NCBI RefSeq assembly: GCF_029952525.1
Contig: NZ_JASAOF010000006.1
Location: 62,001-126,000 of the forward strand
Source of the DNA: Saccharopolyspora ipomoeae
Lineage (GTDB): Bacteria; Actinomycetota; Actinomycetes; Mycobacteriales; Pseudonocardiaceae
Direction: 5' to 3'
Length of the DNA stretch: 64,000 nucleotides
Made by a program: the position numbers and the translations under genes. Shown piece after piece: positions 52,067-63,494 of this stretch; position 1 is the first letter of the stretch; each line of letters begins with the position of its first letter. The notes under the pieces were generated by a model, which ran no database searches, was not told the origin of the DNA, and worked only from the letters and a program-made list of their open reading frames with translations.

Positions 52067-53890
<1,824 letters not shown>

Positions 53891-54213
53891 GAACGCATCT
53901 CCTCCGCGTTGAGAAAACACAAAAGGCATTCGCCGAGACGGCAATCCGAAATGTTTCGGAATTCACCTGCGCGGCGAATGCGACCGAACCGATCCAGTTC
54001 GGGGGTGTCGCCGTGAGGTCGGGTTTGTCGCGATTGCCGAACATAGCACCGCGCCAACGAATCCGGCCTCGTTGGCGAGAGTTCGACACCTTTCGTCGGA
54101 AAGGCGCACTCGTGTTCACCGAAATGCACGATCGGACGGGAAATGCCACGTGCGCCGGAGTCGAAATCGGCGAACAATTCCGCCGTGACGAACTCGGCCG
54201 AGAGGACATCGCG
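53891..54213. promoter_or_regulatory. divergent GH3/GH30 control region with two inverted repeats
   Basis: TCCGAAA-TG-TTTCGGA at 53945-53960 is a near-perfect operator-like palindrome 55 bp from the GH3 start. CGCCAACGA (54052-54060) and TCGTTGGCG (54069-54077) form a second inverted repeat, 137 bp from the GH30 start. Both could bind sugar-responsive repressors. No regulator gene is adjacent, and no gene is supported in the region. Confidence 0.5.
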
Positions 54214-55653
54214 ATGAGGCGAACCCGACCCCGGCGCAGCCGCGCCGCACTGCTCGCCGGCGCGCTGCTGCTGGGAACCGCTGCGGGCGTCGCGCCCGGT
54301 GGTGCTGCGCCGGTCGTGCAGGTGTGGGAGACCACCGGCGACAAGAGCAAGCTGCTCGAACGCCAGGAGGACGAGGAGTTCGGCTCCGGCGGCACCGCCG
54401 AGACGATCATCGACGTCGACCCGGCCACCACCTACCAGACCGTCGACGGGTTCGGGGCCGCCTTCACCGACTCGGCCGCCTCGCTCGTCGCCAACGACCT
54501 CGACCAGGGTGCGCGCGACGAGCTGATGAACAACCTTTTCGGCGCCAACGGGATCGGGCTCAGCATGCTCCGGCAACCGCTGGGCGCCAGCGACTTCGCC
54601 ACCGCCGACTCCGGTGACTACACCTTCGACGACACCTGCTGCGACCTCGGCGACTTCTCGACCGCGCACGACGACGCCTACATCCTGCCGCTGCTGCGGC
54701 AGGCCAAGCAGATCAACCCCGATCTGAAGGTGATGGGCACGCCGTGGAGCGCGCCCGCCTGGATGAAGACCAACGACAACGTCGACGGCGGAGAGCTCAA
54801 GTCCGAGAACCACGGCGTCTTCGCCGACTACCTCGTGAAGACCGCCCGGGCCTACTCGGACGCGGGCGTGCCGCTGGACTTCCTGAGCGTCCAGAACGAG
54901 CCCTACCACCCCGAATCCGGCGACGGTTCCGCCGGATACCCGTCGATGCACATGAGCCCCGAGCAGCAGGCCGCCGTCATCGGCGACGAGATCGGACCGA
55001 AGTTCGCCGAATCAGGGCTGGGCACGCAACTGCTGGCGTGGGACCACAACTGGTCGCACCCCGAGTACCCGGGTGCCGTCGTCGACGACCCCGAAGCCGG
55101 GCCGCACGTGGCCGGGGCGGCGTTCCACTGCTACGAGGGCGACGTGTCGGGGCAGAGCGAGTTCCAGCAGGCCCACCCCGACAAGGGCGTGTGGCTCACC
55201 GAGTGCTCCGGCGGCGACTGGTCGCCCGACTTCGCGCAGAACCTCAAGTGGCAGACGCAGAACCTCGTCATCGGCGGCACCCGCAACGGCGCCAAGGGCG
55301 TCGCGCTGTGGAACGTGGCGCTCGACCAGGACCACGGGCCCACCAACGGCGGCTGCTCGGACTGCCGCGGCGTGGTCACCGTCGACACCGGCAGCGGGCA
55401 GGTCACCTACAACGAGGAGTACTACGTCCTCGGCCACGTCGCGAAGTTCGTGAAACCCGGTGCGCAGCGGGTGGAGTCGACCAGCAACCCCGGCGGGATC
55501 GAGACCGTCGCCTTCCGCAACACGGACGGCTCGATCGCGCTGCTGGCGCTCAACGCCTCGGACTCGGAGCAGACGTTCCAGATCCGCTCCGGAGGGCAGA
55601 GCTTCGAGCACTCGCTCCCCGCGGGAGCCGTGACGACCTTCGCGTGGTCCTGA
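54214..55653 (+). CDS. secreted glycoside hydrolase family 30 glucosidase
   Basis: 479 residues with a signal peptide of RR-rich start and hydrophobic core (RAALLAGALLLGTAAGV). GH30 catalytic acid/base Glu is in SVQNEPYHP and nucleophile Glu in WLTECSGGDW. GFGAAFTDSAA near the N-terminus is the family opening of glucosylceramidase-like enzymes. A beta-domain closes the protein. ATG at 54214 after GAGAGGA. Together with the divergent GH3 it suggests degradation of beta-linked glucans or glycosides outside the cell. Confidence 0.92.
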   Translation: MRRTRPRRSRAALLAGALLLGTAAGVAPGGAAPVVQVWETTGDKSKLLERQEDEEFGSGGTAETIIDVDPATTYQTVDGFGAAFTDSAASLVANDLDQGARDELMNNLFGANGIGLSMLRQPLGASDFATADSGDYTFDDTCCDLGDFSTAHDDAYILPLLRQAKQINPDLKVMGTPWSAPAWMKTNDNVDGGELKSENHGVFADYLVKTARAYSDAGVPLDFLSVQNEPYHPESGDGSAGYPSMHMSPEQQAAVIGDEIGPKFAESGLGTQLLAWDHNWSHPEYPGAVVDDPEAGPHVAGAAFHCYEGDVSGQSEFQQAHPDKGVWLTECSGGDWSPDFAQNLKWQTQNLVIGGTRNGAKGVALWNVALDQDHGPTNGGCSDCRGVVTVDTGSGQVTYNEEYYVLGHVAKFVKPGAQRVESTSNPGGIETVAFRNTDGSIALLALNASDSEQTFQIRSGGQSFEHSLPAGAVTTFAWS

Positions 55654-55661
55654 CGGGGGCG

Positions 55662-55687
55662 GGGGAAGTTTTCATGAAAACTTCCCC
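55662..55687. terminator. 26-bp perfect palindrome, bidirectional terminator
   Basis: Arms GGGGAAGTTTTCA (55662-55674) and TGAAAACTTCCCC (55675-55687) make a loopless 13-bp inverted repeat between the convergent GH30 and P450 genes. The internal A/T run gives T-tracts on either strand. Confidence 0.75.
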
Positions 55688-55698
55688 GTCACGAGAGA

Positions 55699-56895
55699 TC
55701 ACCGGTCGACGGCGACGACCATGCCTCGGAGCTCGTAGCCGCCGATGGCGTCGTTGAACGACACCCTCGGCGGGGTCTGGAGGCGCACGCCGGGGAGGGC
55801 GAACAGGCGGGTCAGGAAGACGTCGGTCTCCTGGATCGCGATGTTGTTGCCGGGGCAGCGGTGCGCGCCGTCGCCGAACGACAGGCCCGGGGCCGTGGCC
55901 TCGGTGAGCTCGCGGTGCGGGCAGACCTGCAGCGGCTTGTCGCCGAACGCCGCGGTGTCGGTGTTGGTGCTGGTCACGTCGATGTCGATGACCTCGCCCG
56001 TCGGCACCGCGTGCGTCTCGCCGTCCTCACCGGGCAGCTCGATCGGGGCCGTGGCGCGGCGCCGCAGGTTCGACACCACCGGCTCCAGGCGCAGGAACTC
56101 GTGCAGGATCGCCAGGCGCTCCGGTTCCTCGGCGTTGACGTAGCGCTCGCGCAGGGCGTCGTCGTCGAACAGGTGCCAGGCCGCCAGGTTCACGAACTCG
56201 CGCGTGGTCACCATGCCCGCGGCGGCGACCGTGATGCACTCGCCGAGGATCTCCGCCGACGAGCAGCCGTCGGCCAGGAGGTGCGAGATGAGGTCGTCCT
56301 GCGGCTGCTTGCGTCGGGCGCGCACCGCGGGCAGCACGTCCGCGAAGTAGATGCCTCCCCAGTTCACCGCCTGCCGCCACACCCAGTACAGGCCGTGCAG
56401 GCTGGTGAAACCGGGCTCGCCGAACTCCTCCGGGAAGAACCTCTCCAGCCGTCCGGCGAGGCCCGGCTTGCTCTCGGTCAGCCCGATCACCGCGCACGCC
56501 ACGCCGATCGCCAGCTCGAAGCTCAGCTCCGAGAGCACCGCGTTGCCGTGGGTGGTCAGCTTGGCCAGCTGCTCGTCGCTGACCCGCTCCATGATCCCGC
56601 GGTAGGACTCGTCGACCTTGCGGGGAGTGAAGTACTTGGCCGTCTGCCTGCGGTGCTCGCGGTGCTCGGGCCCGTCCCGGTAGAGGACGGGGCGGCGGAT
56701 CTTGGCGGGCATCTTCTCGACGGTCTCCACGCCGAGGCCGGCCTGGACCGTGTCGGTGCTGCGCAGGGCCGCGCGGGCGGCGGCGTGACCGCGAACCCGC
56801 CACACGCCGTCGGAGCCCCGGCTCACCGGGCATCCCCCGGTGTCCTGCTCGCGTTCGATCTTGCGCGCGTCGGTGTCGTCGTCGGTCGTCGACAT
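55699..56895 (-). CDS. cytochrome P450
   Basis: 398 residues, normal for soluble bacterial P450s. The haem ligand is in FGDGAHRCPGNNIA. The K-helix ExxR is in HEFLRLEP. The I-helix oxygen-activation segment reads AAAGMVTTREF, with Met-Val where Asp or Glu often occurs. No ferredoxin or reductase gene is adjacent, so redox partners are elsewhere. Substrate unknown. ATG at 56895. Confidence 0.93.
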   Translation of the reverse strand: MSTTDDDTDARKIEREQDTGGCPVSRGSDGVWRVRGHAAARAALRSTDTVQAGLGVETVEKMPAKIRRPVLYRDGPEHREHRRQTAKYFTPRKVDESYRGIMERVSDEQLAKLTTHGNAVLSELSFELAIGVACAVIGLTESKPGLAGRLERFFPEEFGEPGFTSLHGLYWVWRQAVNWGGIYFADVLPAVRARRKQPQDDLISHLLADGCSSAEILGECITVAAAGMVTTREFVNLAAWHLFDDDALRERYVNAEEPERLAILHEFLRLEPVVSNLRRRATAPIELPGEDGETHAVPTGEVIDIDVTSTNTDTAAFGDKPLQVCPHRELTEATAPGLSFGDGAHRCPGNNIAIQETDVFLTRLFALPGVRLQTPPRVSFNDAIGGYELRGMVVAVDR

Positions 56896-57111
56896 GGTGG
56901 GGACCGGTCCTTTCCCGAAGCCGGTGGAGGAACATGATCTTTCCTCACCTTTGGTAGCAGGACCGTGACCGCCCGCGCACCGGGAATCCTGGCTTCGTAG
57001 CGGAAACTTCACCGAGCGCAGCAGCCGTTGGGCGGATCGGGCGGTGGGCCGTGCACTGCGCGCTGAGTAACCCAATAGGATGACCGAAACGTCGGACGAG
57101 GAGCAGCAACC

Positions 57112-58551
57112 GTGCAGTCGCAGTTCGGCCCGTACCGGGTGGAGGGCGTCATCGCCCGCGGGGGGATGGGCGAGATCCTGCGCGCCTACGACACCCGCCA
57201 CGACCGCATCGTCGCGTTGAAGCTGCTCGCCCCGCACCTGGCGGCCGACCGGGAGTTCCGCGAGCGGTTCAAGCGCGAGGCCCACGCCGCAGGCCGCCTC
57301 AACGAACCGCACGTCATCCCGATCCACGGCTACGGCGAGATCGACGGCCGCCTCTACCTGGACATGCGGCTGGTCGAGGGCGAGGACCTCGGTGCCCGGC
57401 TCAACGCCCACGGCCCGATGCACCCCAACGACGTGGTCCACGTGATCGAGCAGGTCGCCGCGGCGCTGGACGCCGCGCACGCCGCCCGCGTGGTGCACCG
57501 CGACGTCAAGCCGTCGAACGTGCTGCTCGGCGCAGGCGGCTTCGCCTACCTCGTGGACTTCGGCATCGCCGCCTCGATCCAGGACGCCACCAGCCGCACC
57601 TCCGGCAGCGTCACGATGGGCACCCTGGCCTACATGGCCCCGGAGCGCTTCGGCGACGCGCCCTCCGACCACCGGGTCGACGTCTACTCGCTGGCCTGCG
57701 TGCTCTACCAGTGCCTGACCGGCGCCAAGCCCTACGGCGTGACCAGCACCGAAGCGCTGATCTACGCCCACCTCAACCGCGAGCCCCCGAAGCCGTCGGA
57801 GTCGATGCCCGGCGTCCCGCCGGAGTTCGACCGCGTCGTGGCCACCGGCATGGCCAAGAACGCCGCCGACCGCTACAACACCGCCGGTGAGCTCGCCGCC
57901 GCCGCGCGCCGCGCGCTGCGCACCACCGCGCCCCTGGGCGCCGGGGGAGCCGCTGGATTCGACGACGGGCGGCGCCGATCCCGCTGGCCGATCGCGCTGG
58001 CGACCGTGGGCGCGGTGGCCGCGGTCGCCGGAGTCGCCGCCGCCGTGGTGACGCTGCGACCCGAGGCCACCGGCGGCCAGGCCACGCCGCTGCCGGCTCC
58101 GGCGCCCACGACGGCCCCGGTGACCAGCGCGCCGCCGACCACCTCGGCCGCGCCGACCACCACACCGGTGGTGATCTCGTCCTCGGTGCAGCCCGCACCT
58201 CCGCCGCCCGAGACGTCCCAACCGACGACCTCGCAGGCGCCGTACGAGGCCAGGGTCTGCAAGTCCATCAGCTACAAGGGCGAGAACCGCGGCACCGGCT
58301 GCTTCGACGCCGACGGCGACTACATCGCGGCCAAGGACACCAACAAGGACGGGTACTGGATCAAGACCCGCTCCGAGACCGGTTACCACCACACCGCCGA
58401 ATGCCGCGACACCAGCAGCGAGGGCGACTACGTCAACTGCCGGCTGCAGCTCAAGCCGGACGGCTCGATGCGGATCATGGTGGAGCTCTGGGACGGCAAC
58501 AAGAAGCTCGCCGACACGCCCTGGACCCGCTTCACCCCCATCAGCAAGTGA
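57112..58551 (+). CDS. receptor-type Ser/Thr protein kinase
   Basis: 479 residues. The kinase domain (1-265) shows ARGGMGEI glycine loop (15-22), K37 in VALKLL, HRDVKPSNVLL (129-139), DFG (149-151) and APE-type YMAPERF. A transmembrane segment (about 285-307: PIALATVGAVAAVAGVAAAVV) follows. A Pro/Thr-rich linker of about 60 residues leads to an external domain of about 100 residues with four cysteines (ARVCKS, GTGCFD, AECRD, VNCRLQ), probably two disulfides. GTG at 57112 after GACGAGGAG. Ligand unknown. Confidence 0.92.
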   Translation: MQSQFGPYRVEGVIARGGMGEILRAYDTRHDRIVALKLLAPHLAADREFRERFKREAHAAGRLNEPHVIPIHGYGEIDGRLYLDMRLVEGEDLGARLNAHGPMHPNDVVHVIEQVAAALDAAHAARVVHRDVKPSNVLLGAGGFAYLVDFGIAASIQDATSRTSGSVTMGTLAYMAPERFGDAPSDHRVDVYSLACVLYQCLTGAKPYGVTSTEALIYAHLNREPPKPSESMPGVPPEFDRVVATGMAKNAADRYNTAGELAAAARRALRTTAPLGAGGAAGFDDGRRRSRWPIALATVGAVAAVAGVAAAVVTLRPEATGGQATPLPAPAPTTAPVTSAPPTTSAAPTTTPVVISSSVQPAPPPPETSQPTTSQAPYEARVCKSISYKGENRGTGCFDADGDYIAAKDTNKDGYWIKTRSETGYHHTAECRDTSSEGDYVNCRLQLKPDGSMRIMVELWDGNKKLADTPWTRFTPISK

Positions 58552-58552
58552 T

Positions 58553-59206
58553 TCAGTCCACCAGGCCCGACTGGTAGGCGAAGACCACCAGCTGCGCGCG
58601 GTCCCGCGCCGCGAGCTTGACCATCGCGCGGCTGACGTGCGTGCGCGCCGTGGCCGGGCTGACGACCAGGCGCTGCGCGATCTCGTCGTTGCTCAACCCC
58701 TCGGCCACCAGCGCCAGCACCTCCCGCTCCCGGTCGGTGAGGGTGTGCAGCTGCGGGTGCGGCTGGTGGGAGCGCGGCGCGAGGGTGACGAACTCGCGCA
58801 CCAGCTTGCGGGTGGCCGACGGCGCCAGCAGCGCCTCGCCCCCGGCGACCAGCCGGATCGCGCGCAGCAGCTCGACCGGGGTCGTGTCCTTGAGCAGGAA
58901 ACCGCTGGCACCGGCGCGCAGCGCGCTGAAGACGTACTCGTCGATCTCGAAGGTCGTCAGCACGATCACCTTGGTCCCGGCCAGATCCGGGTCGGCGGTG
59001 ATCCTGCGCGTCGCCTCCAGGCCGTCCACACCGGACATCCGGATGTCCATCAGCACCACGTCGGGCCGGGTTTCGCGGGCTCTGGCCACGGCTTCGAGCC
59101 CGTCGGCGGCCTCGCCGGCGCAGTGCAGGTCGTCCTCGGAGTCCAGCAGCGTGCGCAGACCGATGCGCACCAGGTCCTGGTCGTCGACGATGAGAACGCT
59201 GATCAC
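58553..59206 (-). CDS. NarL/LuxR-family response regulator
   Basis: 217 residues. The receiver domain has VLIVDDQD, phosphoacceptor Asp in DVVLMDIRMSG and Lys in FLLKDTTP. The C-terminal LuxR-type helix-turn-helix is TDREREVLALVAEGLSNDEI. GTG start overlaps the kinase stop by 4 bp (GTGA). Regulates unknown promoters together with the upstream histidine kinase. Confidence 0.94.
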   Translation of the reverse strand: MISVLIVDDQDLVRIGLRTLLDSEDDLHCAGEAADGLEAVARARETRPDVVLMDIRMSGVDGLEATRRITADPDLAGTKVIVLTTFEIDEYVFSALRAGASGFLLKDTTPVELLRAIRLVAGGEALLAPSATRKLVREFVTLAPRSHQPHPQLHTLTDREREVLALVAEGLSNDEIAQRLVVSPATARTHVSRAMVKLAARDRAQLVVFAYQSGLVD

Positions 59207-60297
59207 GGCTGCTCTCCGATCGGCAGGCGGGCTCGCACCCGGAAGCGGCCGCCGGACGCGCCGGCGTCGAACTCGCCGCCCAGCGCCTCCACGCGGCGGC
59301 GCATCCCCGGGATGCCGAGGCCGTCGCCGCCGGTGGTGGCGGGGGAGGGGTTGGTGACCTCGATGCGGACCTCCTCGGGCGCGTAGTCGACGGTGACCTC
59401 CGCTCGTTGCTCGCGGCTGTGCCGCAGCACGTTGGTCAGCGACTCCTGCAGTATCCGGTACCCGGTGAGGTCGACGGCCTTGGGAAGGTCGGGCCGTTCG
59501 CCGCGCACGCGCAGCGCGACGTCCACACCGGCCTCCCGGGTGCGGTGGACGAGGTCGTGCACGCGCTCCAGGCCCGGTTCGGGACCTCGGCCGGTGCCGG
59601 TGCGGACCATCGCCAACGTCGCGCGCAGCTCGTCGAGGGCGTCGCTGCTGGTGCGGCTGATCGCGTCGAGCGCGATCTCGGCCTGCTCGGGCTTCTTCGG
59701 CAGCACGTGCAGCGCCACGTCGGCCTGCATCTTGATCGCCGCGAGCCCGTGCCCGACGACGTCGTGCACCTCCTGGGCGATGCGGAGCCGCTCGTCGTCG
59801 ACGCGCTGCCGCAGCGCCTCGGCCCGATGACGCGCCACCGCCTCCGACTGCGTGCGCGCCACCAGTCCCGCGGCGAAGGGCACCAGGACCCACGCGGCCG
59901 CCGGGACCAGCCCCGTCCAGCCGGGGCCGGTGATCAGCGTGTGCGCCCACATCAGCGCGAGGACGACGCCCGCGGCGATCCCGGCGGTGCGCGGCGGCCG
60001 GTGCCGCGCGGCCGAGTACACCGCCACCAGCAGGGCGAGCAGGATCGGCCCGTAGCGGTAGCCGCTGATCAGGTAGCCGGTGACGGCCGCGGCCGCGATC
60101 CCGAGCACCACCAGCGGCAGCCGGCGCCGCCAGGCCAGCGCCAGCCCGGCGACCAGCACGAAGGCGATGCCGAGCCCGTCGAGGCCGCGCATCCCGTGCC
60201 CGCTCCACCGGCTCGCGGCGACGGTCCCGATCACGCCGACCGCGGTCACCAGCACGGCCAGCCCCACATCACCGACCCGAGGACGCAACGAACCCAT
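59203..60297 (-). CDS. sensor histidine kinase, NarX/DesK-type (HisKA_3)
   Basis: 364 residues. Several hydrophobic segments lie in residues 10-150. The HisKA_3 dimerisation helix carries the phospho-His in RIAQEVHDVVGHGL. The ATPase domain carries the N box in RILQESLTNVLRH and a G box in GDGLGIPGMRRR. No extracellular sensor domain. ATG at 60297. Forms an operon with the response regulator. Confidence 0.92.
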   Translation of the reverse strand: MGSLRPRVGDVGLAVLVTAVGVIGTVAASRWSGHGMRGLDGLGIAFVLVAGLALAWRRRLPLVVLGIAAAAVTGYLISGYRYGPILLALLVAVYSAARHRPPRTAGIAAGVVLALMWAHTLITGPGWTGLVPAAAWVLVPFAAGLVARTQSEAVARHRAEALRQRVDDERLRIAQEVHDVVGHGLAAIKMQADVALHVLPKKPEQAEIALDAISRTSSDALDELRATLAMVRTGTGRGPEPGLERVHDLVHRTREAGVDVALRVRGERPDLPKAVDLTGYRILQESLTNVLRHSREQRAEVTVDYAPEEVRIEVTNPSPATTGGDGLGIPGMRRRVEALGGEFDAGASGGRFRVRARLPIGEQP

Positions 60298-60376
60298 GCC
60301 CACCAGTCTCGCCCACGCACCCCGCCTTGACGTCGCCTCGACACCGACATCGCGCCTACGCCCTCCGACGTATATG

Positions 60377-60415
60377 TCAACACGGTTGGTGGCGCCAGTG
60401 TTGATTGAAATCAAC
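60377..60415. promoter_or_regulatory. overlapping palindromes upstream of sugar ABC operon
   Basis: GTTGATT-GA-AATCAAC (60400-60415) is a perfect inverted repeat with a 2-bp centre. TCAACAC (60377-60383) and GTGTTGA (60398-60404) form a second, overlapping one. They lie about 90 bp before the transporter start, in the 206-bp gap from the histidine kinase, and look like repressor sites. Confidence 0.55.
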
Positions 60416-60503
60416 TCGCCATCACCGAACGGGGGAGTTGCCGGGAGGTTCGGATCGGCATGATCGCGTGGCGTCTTCGGAGCGGCCTCAACGTGGAGGA
60501 CTC

Positions 60504-61508
60504 ATGTTCGGAAGAGTTGTGAGCGTCGTCGTCGGACTGGCACTGCTGGCCACCGGGTGTTCCGCCGAGCGCGAGTGGGGCGGGGGAGCCTCCCCGGAGG
60601 GCGGCGTCGCCAAGATCGGGCTGGTCACCAAGACCGACACCAATCCCTACTTCGTGGACCTGCGAGCGGACGCCGAAGCGGCGGCCTCGGCCCGGGGAGC
60701 CGAGTTCATCGCGCTGGCCGGGCAGTTCGACGGGGACAACGACGGCCAGGTCCGCGCGATCGAGAACTTCATCCAGCAGGGCGTGAGCACCATCCTGATC
60801 ACGCCGAACTCCTCCACCGGCGTCAACGACGCCCTCGCCCGCGCGCGGCAGACCGGCATCCTGGTGATCGCCCTCGACACCGCCACCGAGCCCCCCGACG
60901 CGGTCGACGCCACCATCGCCACCGACAACTTCGAAGCCGGACGACTCCAGGGCGCCTACGCCAAGGCCGCCCTCGGCGACCGGCCGCCGAAGGTCCTCAT
61001 GATCGACGGCACCGCCGGGTCGTCGGTGAGCACGCTGCGGCACCAGGGATTCCTCGCCGGCATGGGCCTCGCCGAGGGCGCCCCGGAGATCCGCGGCACC
61101 ACCAACGCCAACGGAGACCAGAGCCTCGCCCAGCAGGGCGCCGAGAACCTGCTGGCCCGCAGCAGCGACATCACCGCCGTCCACACCATGAACGAACCGA
61201 CCGCGCGCGGCGTGCACGCGGCCCTGCAGTCGCGCGGGCTGGCCGGACAGGTCGTGATGGCCTCGATCGACGGCGGCTGCGAAGGCGTCGCCGCCGTCAA
61301 GTCCGGTCAGATCCGGGCCACCGTCATGCAGTTCCCCGACAAGATGGCGCAGCTGGGCGTCGACGCCGCCGTCGAGCACGCCCGCACCGGCGCCAAACCC
61401 GGTGGGTTCCAGGACACCGGCTCGGTGGTGATCACCGACCAGCCGATGCCCGGCATCCCCAGCCAACCCGTCGCCTGGGGCGAGCAGCACTGCTGGGGCG
61501 AGCGGTGA
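60504..61508 (+). CDS. sugar ABC transporter substrate-binding lipoprotein (RbsB/FrcB-like)
   Basis: 334 residues. Lipoprotein signal with lipobox LLATGC. The periplasmic-binding fold of type I sugars is seen in KIGLVTKTDTNPYF, IENFIQQGVSTILITPNS, and DGTAGSSVSTLRHQGFLAGM. Hinge and ligand residues include a MNEPTARG loop. ATG at 60504 after GGAGGAC. The following permease start overlaps its stop by 4 bp. Confidence 0.93.
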   Translation: MFGRVVSVVVGLALLATGCSAEREWGGGASPEGGVAKIGLVTKTDTNPYFVDLRADAEAAASARGAEFIALAGQFDGDNDGQVRAIENFIQQGVSTILITPNSSTGVNDALARARQTGILVIALDTATEPPDAVDATIATDNFEAGRLQGAYAKAALGDRPPKVLMIDGTAGSSVSTLRHQGFLAGMGLAEGAPEIRGTTNANGDQSLAQQGAENLLARSSDITAVHTMNEPTARGVHAALQSRGLAGQVVMASIDGGCEGVAAVKSGQIRATVMQFPDKMAQLGVDAAVEHARTGAKPGGFQDTGSVVITDQPMPGIPSQPVAWGEQHCWGER

Positions 61509-62482
61509 CCGCTGCCGTCGAGGAACGCCTCAGCGCCCGCGAGTTCCTGCTGCGGGCACCTGCCGTCGGCCCCGCGCTGGCGCTGCTGCTGGCCGTCGCG
61601 GTGTTCTCGCTGACCACCGACACGTTCCTCGATCCCGACAACCTGTCGCTGGTGGTCCAGCAGTCGCTGGTGATCGGCACCCTCGCGCTGGGCCAGACGC
61701 TGATCATCCTCACCGGCGGCATCGATCTGGCCAACGCCTCCTCCGCCGTGGTGGCCACGCTGGTGATGGCGCTGCTCGTGCTCGCCGGGACACCTGGCGT
61801 GCTCGCCCTGCCTGCCGGCATCGCCACCACCGCTCTGATCGGGCTGGTGATCGGCGCGCTGGTCACCCGGTTCCGGCTGCCGCCGTTCATCGTCACGCTC
61901 GGCATGCTCACGATGCTCACCGCCATCGGGAAGCTGCTCGCCGACGGCGAGGCGGTGCCCACCGGCGACGGACTGCTGACCTGGCTGGGCACCCGCCGCT
62001 ACCTGTTCGGCGGCATCGAGATCACCTACGGCATGACGCTGTGCCTGGTGCTGTACGCGGTGGTCTGGTACGCGCTGACCCGAACCGCTTGGGGCAGGCA
62101 CGTCTACGCCGTGGGAAACGCGCCGGAAGCGGCGCGGTTGTCGGGCATCAAGGTCGACCGGACGTTGCTGTCGGTCTACCTCACCGCCGGGGTGATCTTC
62201 GGGATCGCCGCCTGGCAGGCGCTCGGCCGGGTCCCCAACGCCGATCCGAACGCCTACCAGCTGGGCAACCTCGACTCGATCACCGCGGTCGTGCTCGGCG
62301 GCACCAGCCTGTTCGGCGGACGCGGATCGGTGCTGGGCACGTTGATGGGAGCGCTGATCGTGGCGGTGCTGCGCTCCGGGCTCACCCAGCTCGGCGTCGA
62401 CGCGCTCTACCAGGACGTGGCCACCGGTGCGCTGGTGATCGCCGCGGTGGTCTTCGACCGGCTGGCCAGGAGGCAACGATGA
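61505..62482 (+). CDS. sugar ABC transporter permease (RbsC/FrcC-like)
   Basis: 325 residues with eight to ten hydrophobic segments and the permease signatures LTGGIDLANASS, FIVTLGMLTMLTAIG and AVVLGGTSLFGGRG. GTG start overlaps the binding protein stop (GTGA). Forms the membrane channel. Confidence 0.93.
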   Translation: MTAAVEERLSAREFLLRAPAVGPALALLLAVAVFSLTTDTFLDPDNLSLVVQQSLVIGTLALGQTLIILTGGIDLANASSAVVATLVMALLVLAGTPGVLALPAGIATTALIGLVIGALVTRFRLPPFIVTLGMLTMLTAIGKLLADGEAVPTGDGLLTWLGTRRYLFGGIEITYGMTLCLVLYAVVWYALTRTAWGRHVYAVGNAPEAARLSGIKVDRTLLSVYLTAGVIFGIAAWQALGRVPNADPNAYQLGNLDSITAVVLGGTSLFGGRGSVLGTLMGALIVAVLRSGLTQLGVDALYQDVATGALVIAAVVFDRLARRQR

Positions 62483-63237
62483 GCACACCGACGCTGTCGG
62501 CCACGGGCCTGAGCAAGCACTACGGGCGGGTCACCGCCATCGACGACGCCGAGTTCGAGGTCTTCCCCGGTGAGGTGCTGGCCGTGGTCGGCGACAACGG
62601 CGCGGGCAAGACCAGTCTGATCAAAGCGCTGTCCGGGGCGTTGATCCCGGACGCCGGGGAGATCCGGGTCGACGGGGAAGCGGTGCGCTTCCGGAGCCCC
62701 CTGGACGCGCGGCGCTGCGGCATCGAGACCGTCCACCAGGACCTGGCGCTGGCCCCGGCGCAGGACATCGCGACCAACATGTTCCTGGGGCGCGAACGCC
62801 GCAGGCCCGGGGTGCTGGGCGGGGTGCTGCGCGCGGTCGACCGGGCGCGGATGCGGGACGAGGCGCAGCGGGTGCTCGACGAGCTGGGGATCAAGGTGAA
62901 GTCGATCAGCCAGCCGGTGGAGACGCTCTCCGGCGGTCAGCGCCAGGGCGTCGCGGTGGCCCGCGCGGCGGCGTTCGGCAGCAAGGCCGTGATCATGGAC
63001 GAGCCGACGGCGGCGCTGGGCGTGGCCGAGGCGGGCAAGGTCCTCGAACTCATCGACCGGATCCGCGAGCGAGGGCTTCCGGTCGTGCTGATCAGCCACA
63101 ACCTGCCGCACGTGTTCGACATCGCCGACCGGATCCACGTGCACCGGCTCGGCAGGCGCGTCGGGCTCGTCTCACCGCGCACCCACGACATGAACCAGGT
63201 CGTCGAGCTGATCACCGGAGCGAGGGAGGCAGCGTAG
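62479..63237 (+). CDS. sugar ABC transporter ATPase, single domain (FrcA-like)
   Basis: 252 residues. Walker A GDNGAGKT, ABC signature LSGGQRQGVAVARA, Walker B VIMDEPTAAL and switch His in VLISHNLPHVF. It has one ABC domain, as in fructose-type FrcA, whereas ribose-type RbsA has two; two copies must therefore act together. ATG overlaps the permease stop by 4 bp and closes the operon. Confidence 0.93.
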   Translation: MSTPTLSATGLSKHYGRVTAIDDAEFEVFPGEVLAVVGDNGAGKTSLIKALSGALIPDAGEIRVDGEAVRFRSPLDARRCGIETVHQDLALAPAQDIATNMFLGRERRRPGVLGGVLRAVDRARMRDEAQRVLDELGIKVKSISQPVETLSGGQRQGVAVARAAAFGSKAVIMDEPTAALGVAEAGKVLELIDRIRERGLPVVLISHNLPHVFDIADRIHVHRLGRRVGLVSPRTHDMNQVVELITGAREAA

Positions 63238-63296
63238 GACGGACTTGCGAGGAGCGAGGTCCCGGGAGCGCGCCGCGGCCTCGACGGCTGAGCTCG

Positions 63297-63494
63297 TCAA
63301 CTGTCGACGATGGAGTGGTACTCCGTGAGCTGCGCGACGTAGCCGTCGATCTGCTCGTCGAGCTCGGCGAGCCGGGCGCGCAGCCGTTGCGCTTGCTGCG
63401 TCGAGGCGCCGGGGAGCTGCGCCGCGAGGTGCCCGTACTCGGCCAGCACCGCGGGGAGGTTGCTGGTGTCCTGCTGCCTGGGAATTCGCTCCAT
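63297..63494 (-). CDS. small helical hypothetical protein
   Basis: 65 residues (MERIPRQQDTSNL start at 63494), with a strongly heptad-like helix QQAQRLRARLAELDEQIDGY. Predicted short coiled coil. Divergent from the dipeptidase gene. No family recognised; coding is likely but not certain. Confidence 0.5.
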   Translation of the reverse strand: MERIPRQQDTSNLPAVLAEYGHLAAQLPGASTQQAQRLRARLAELDEQIDGYVAQLTEYHSIVDS

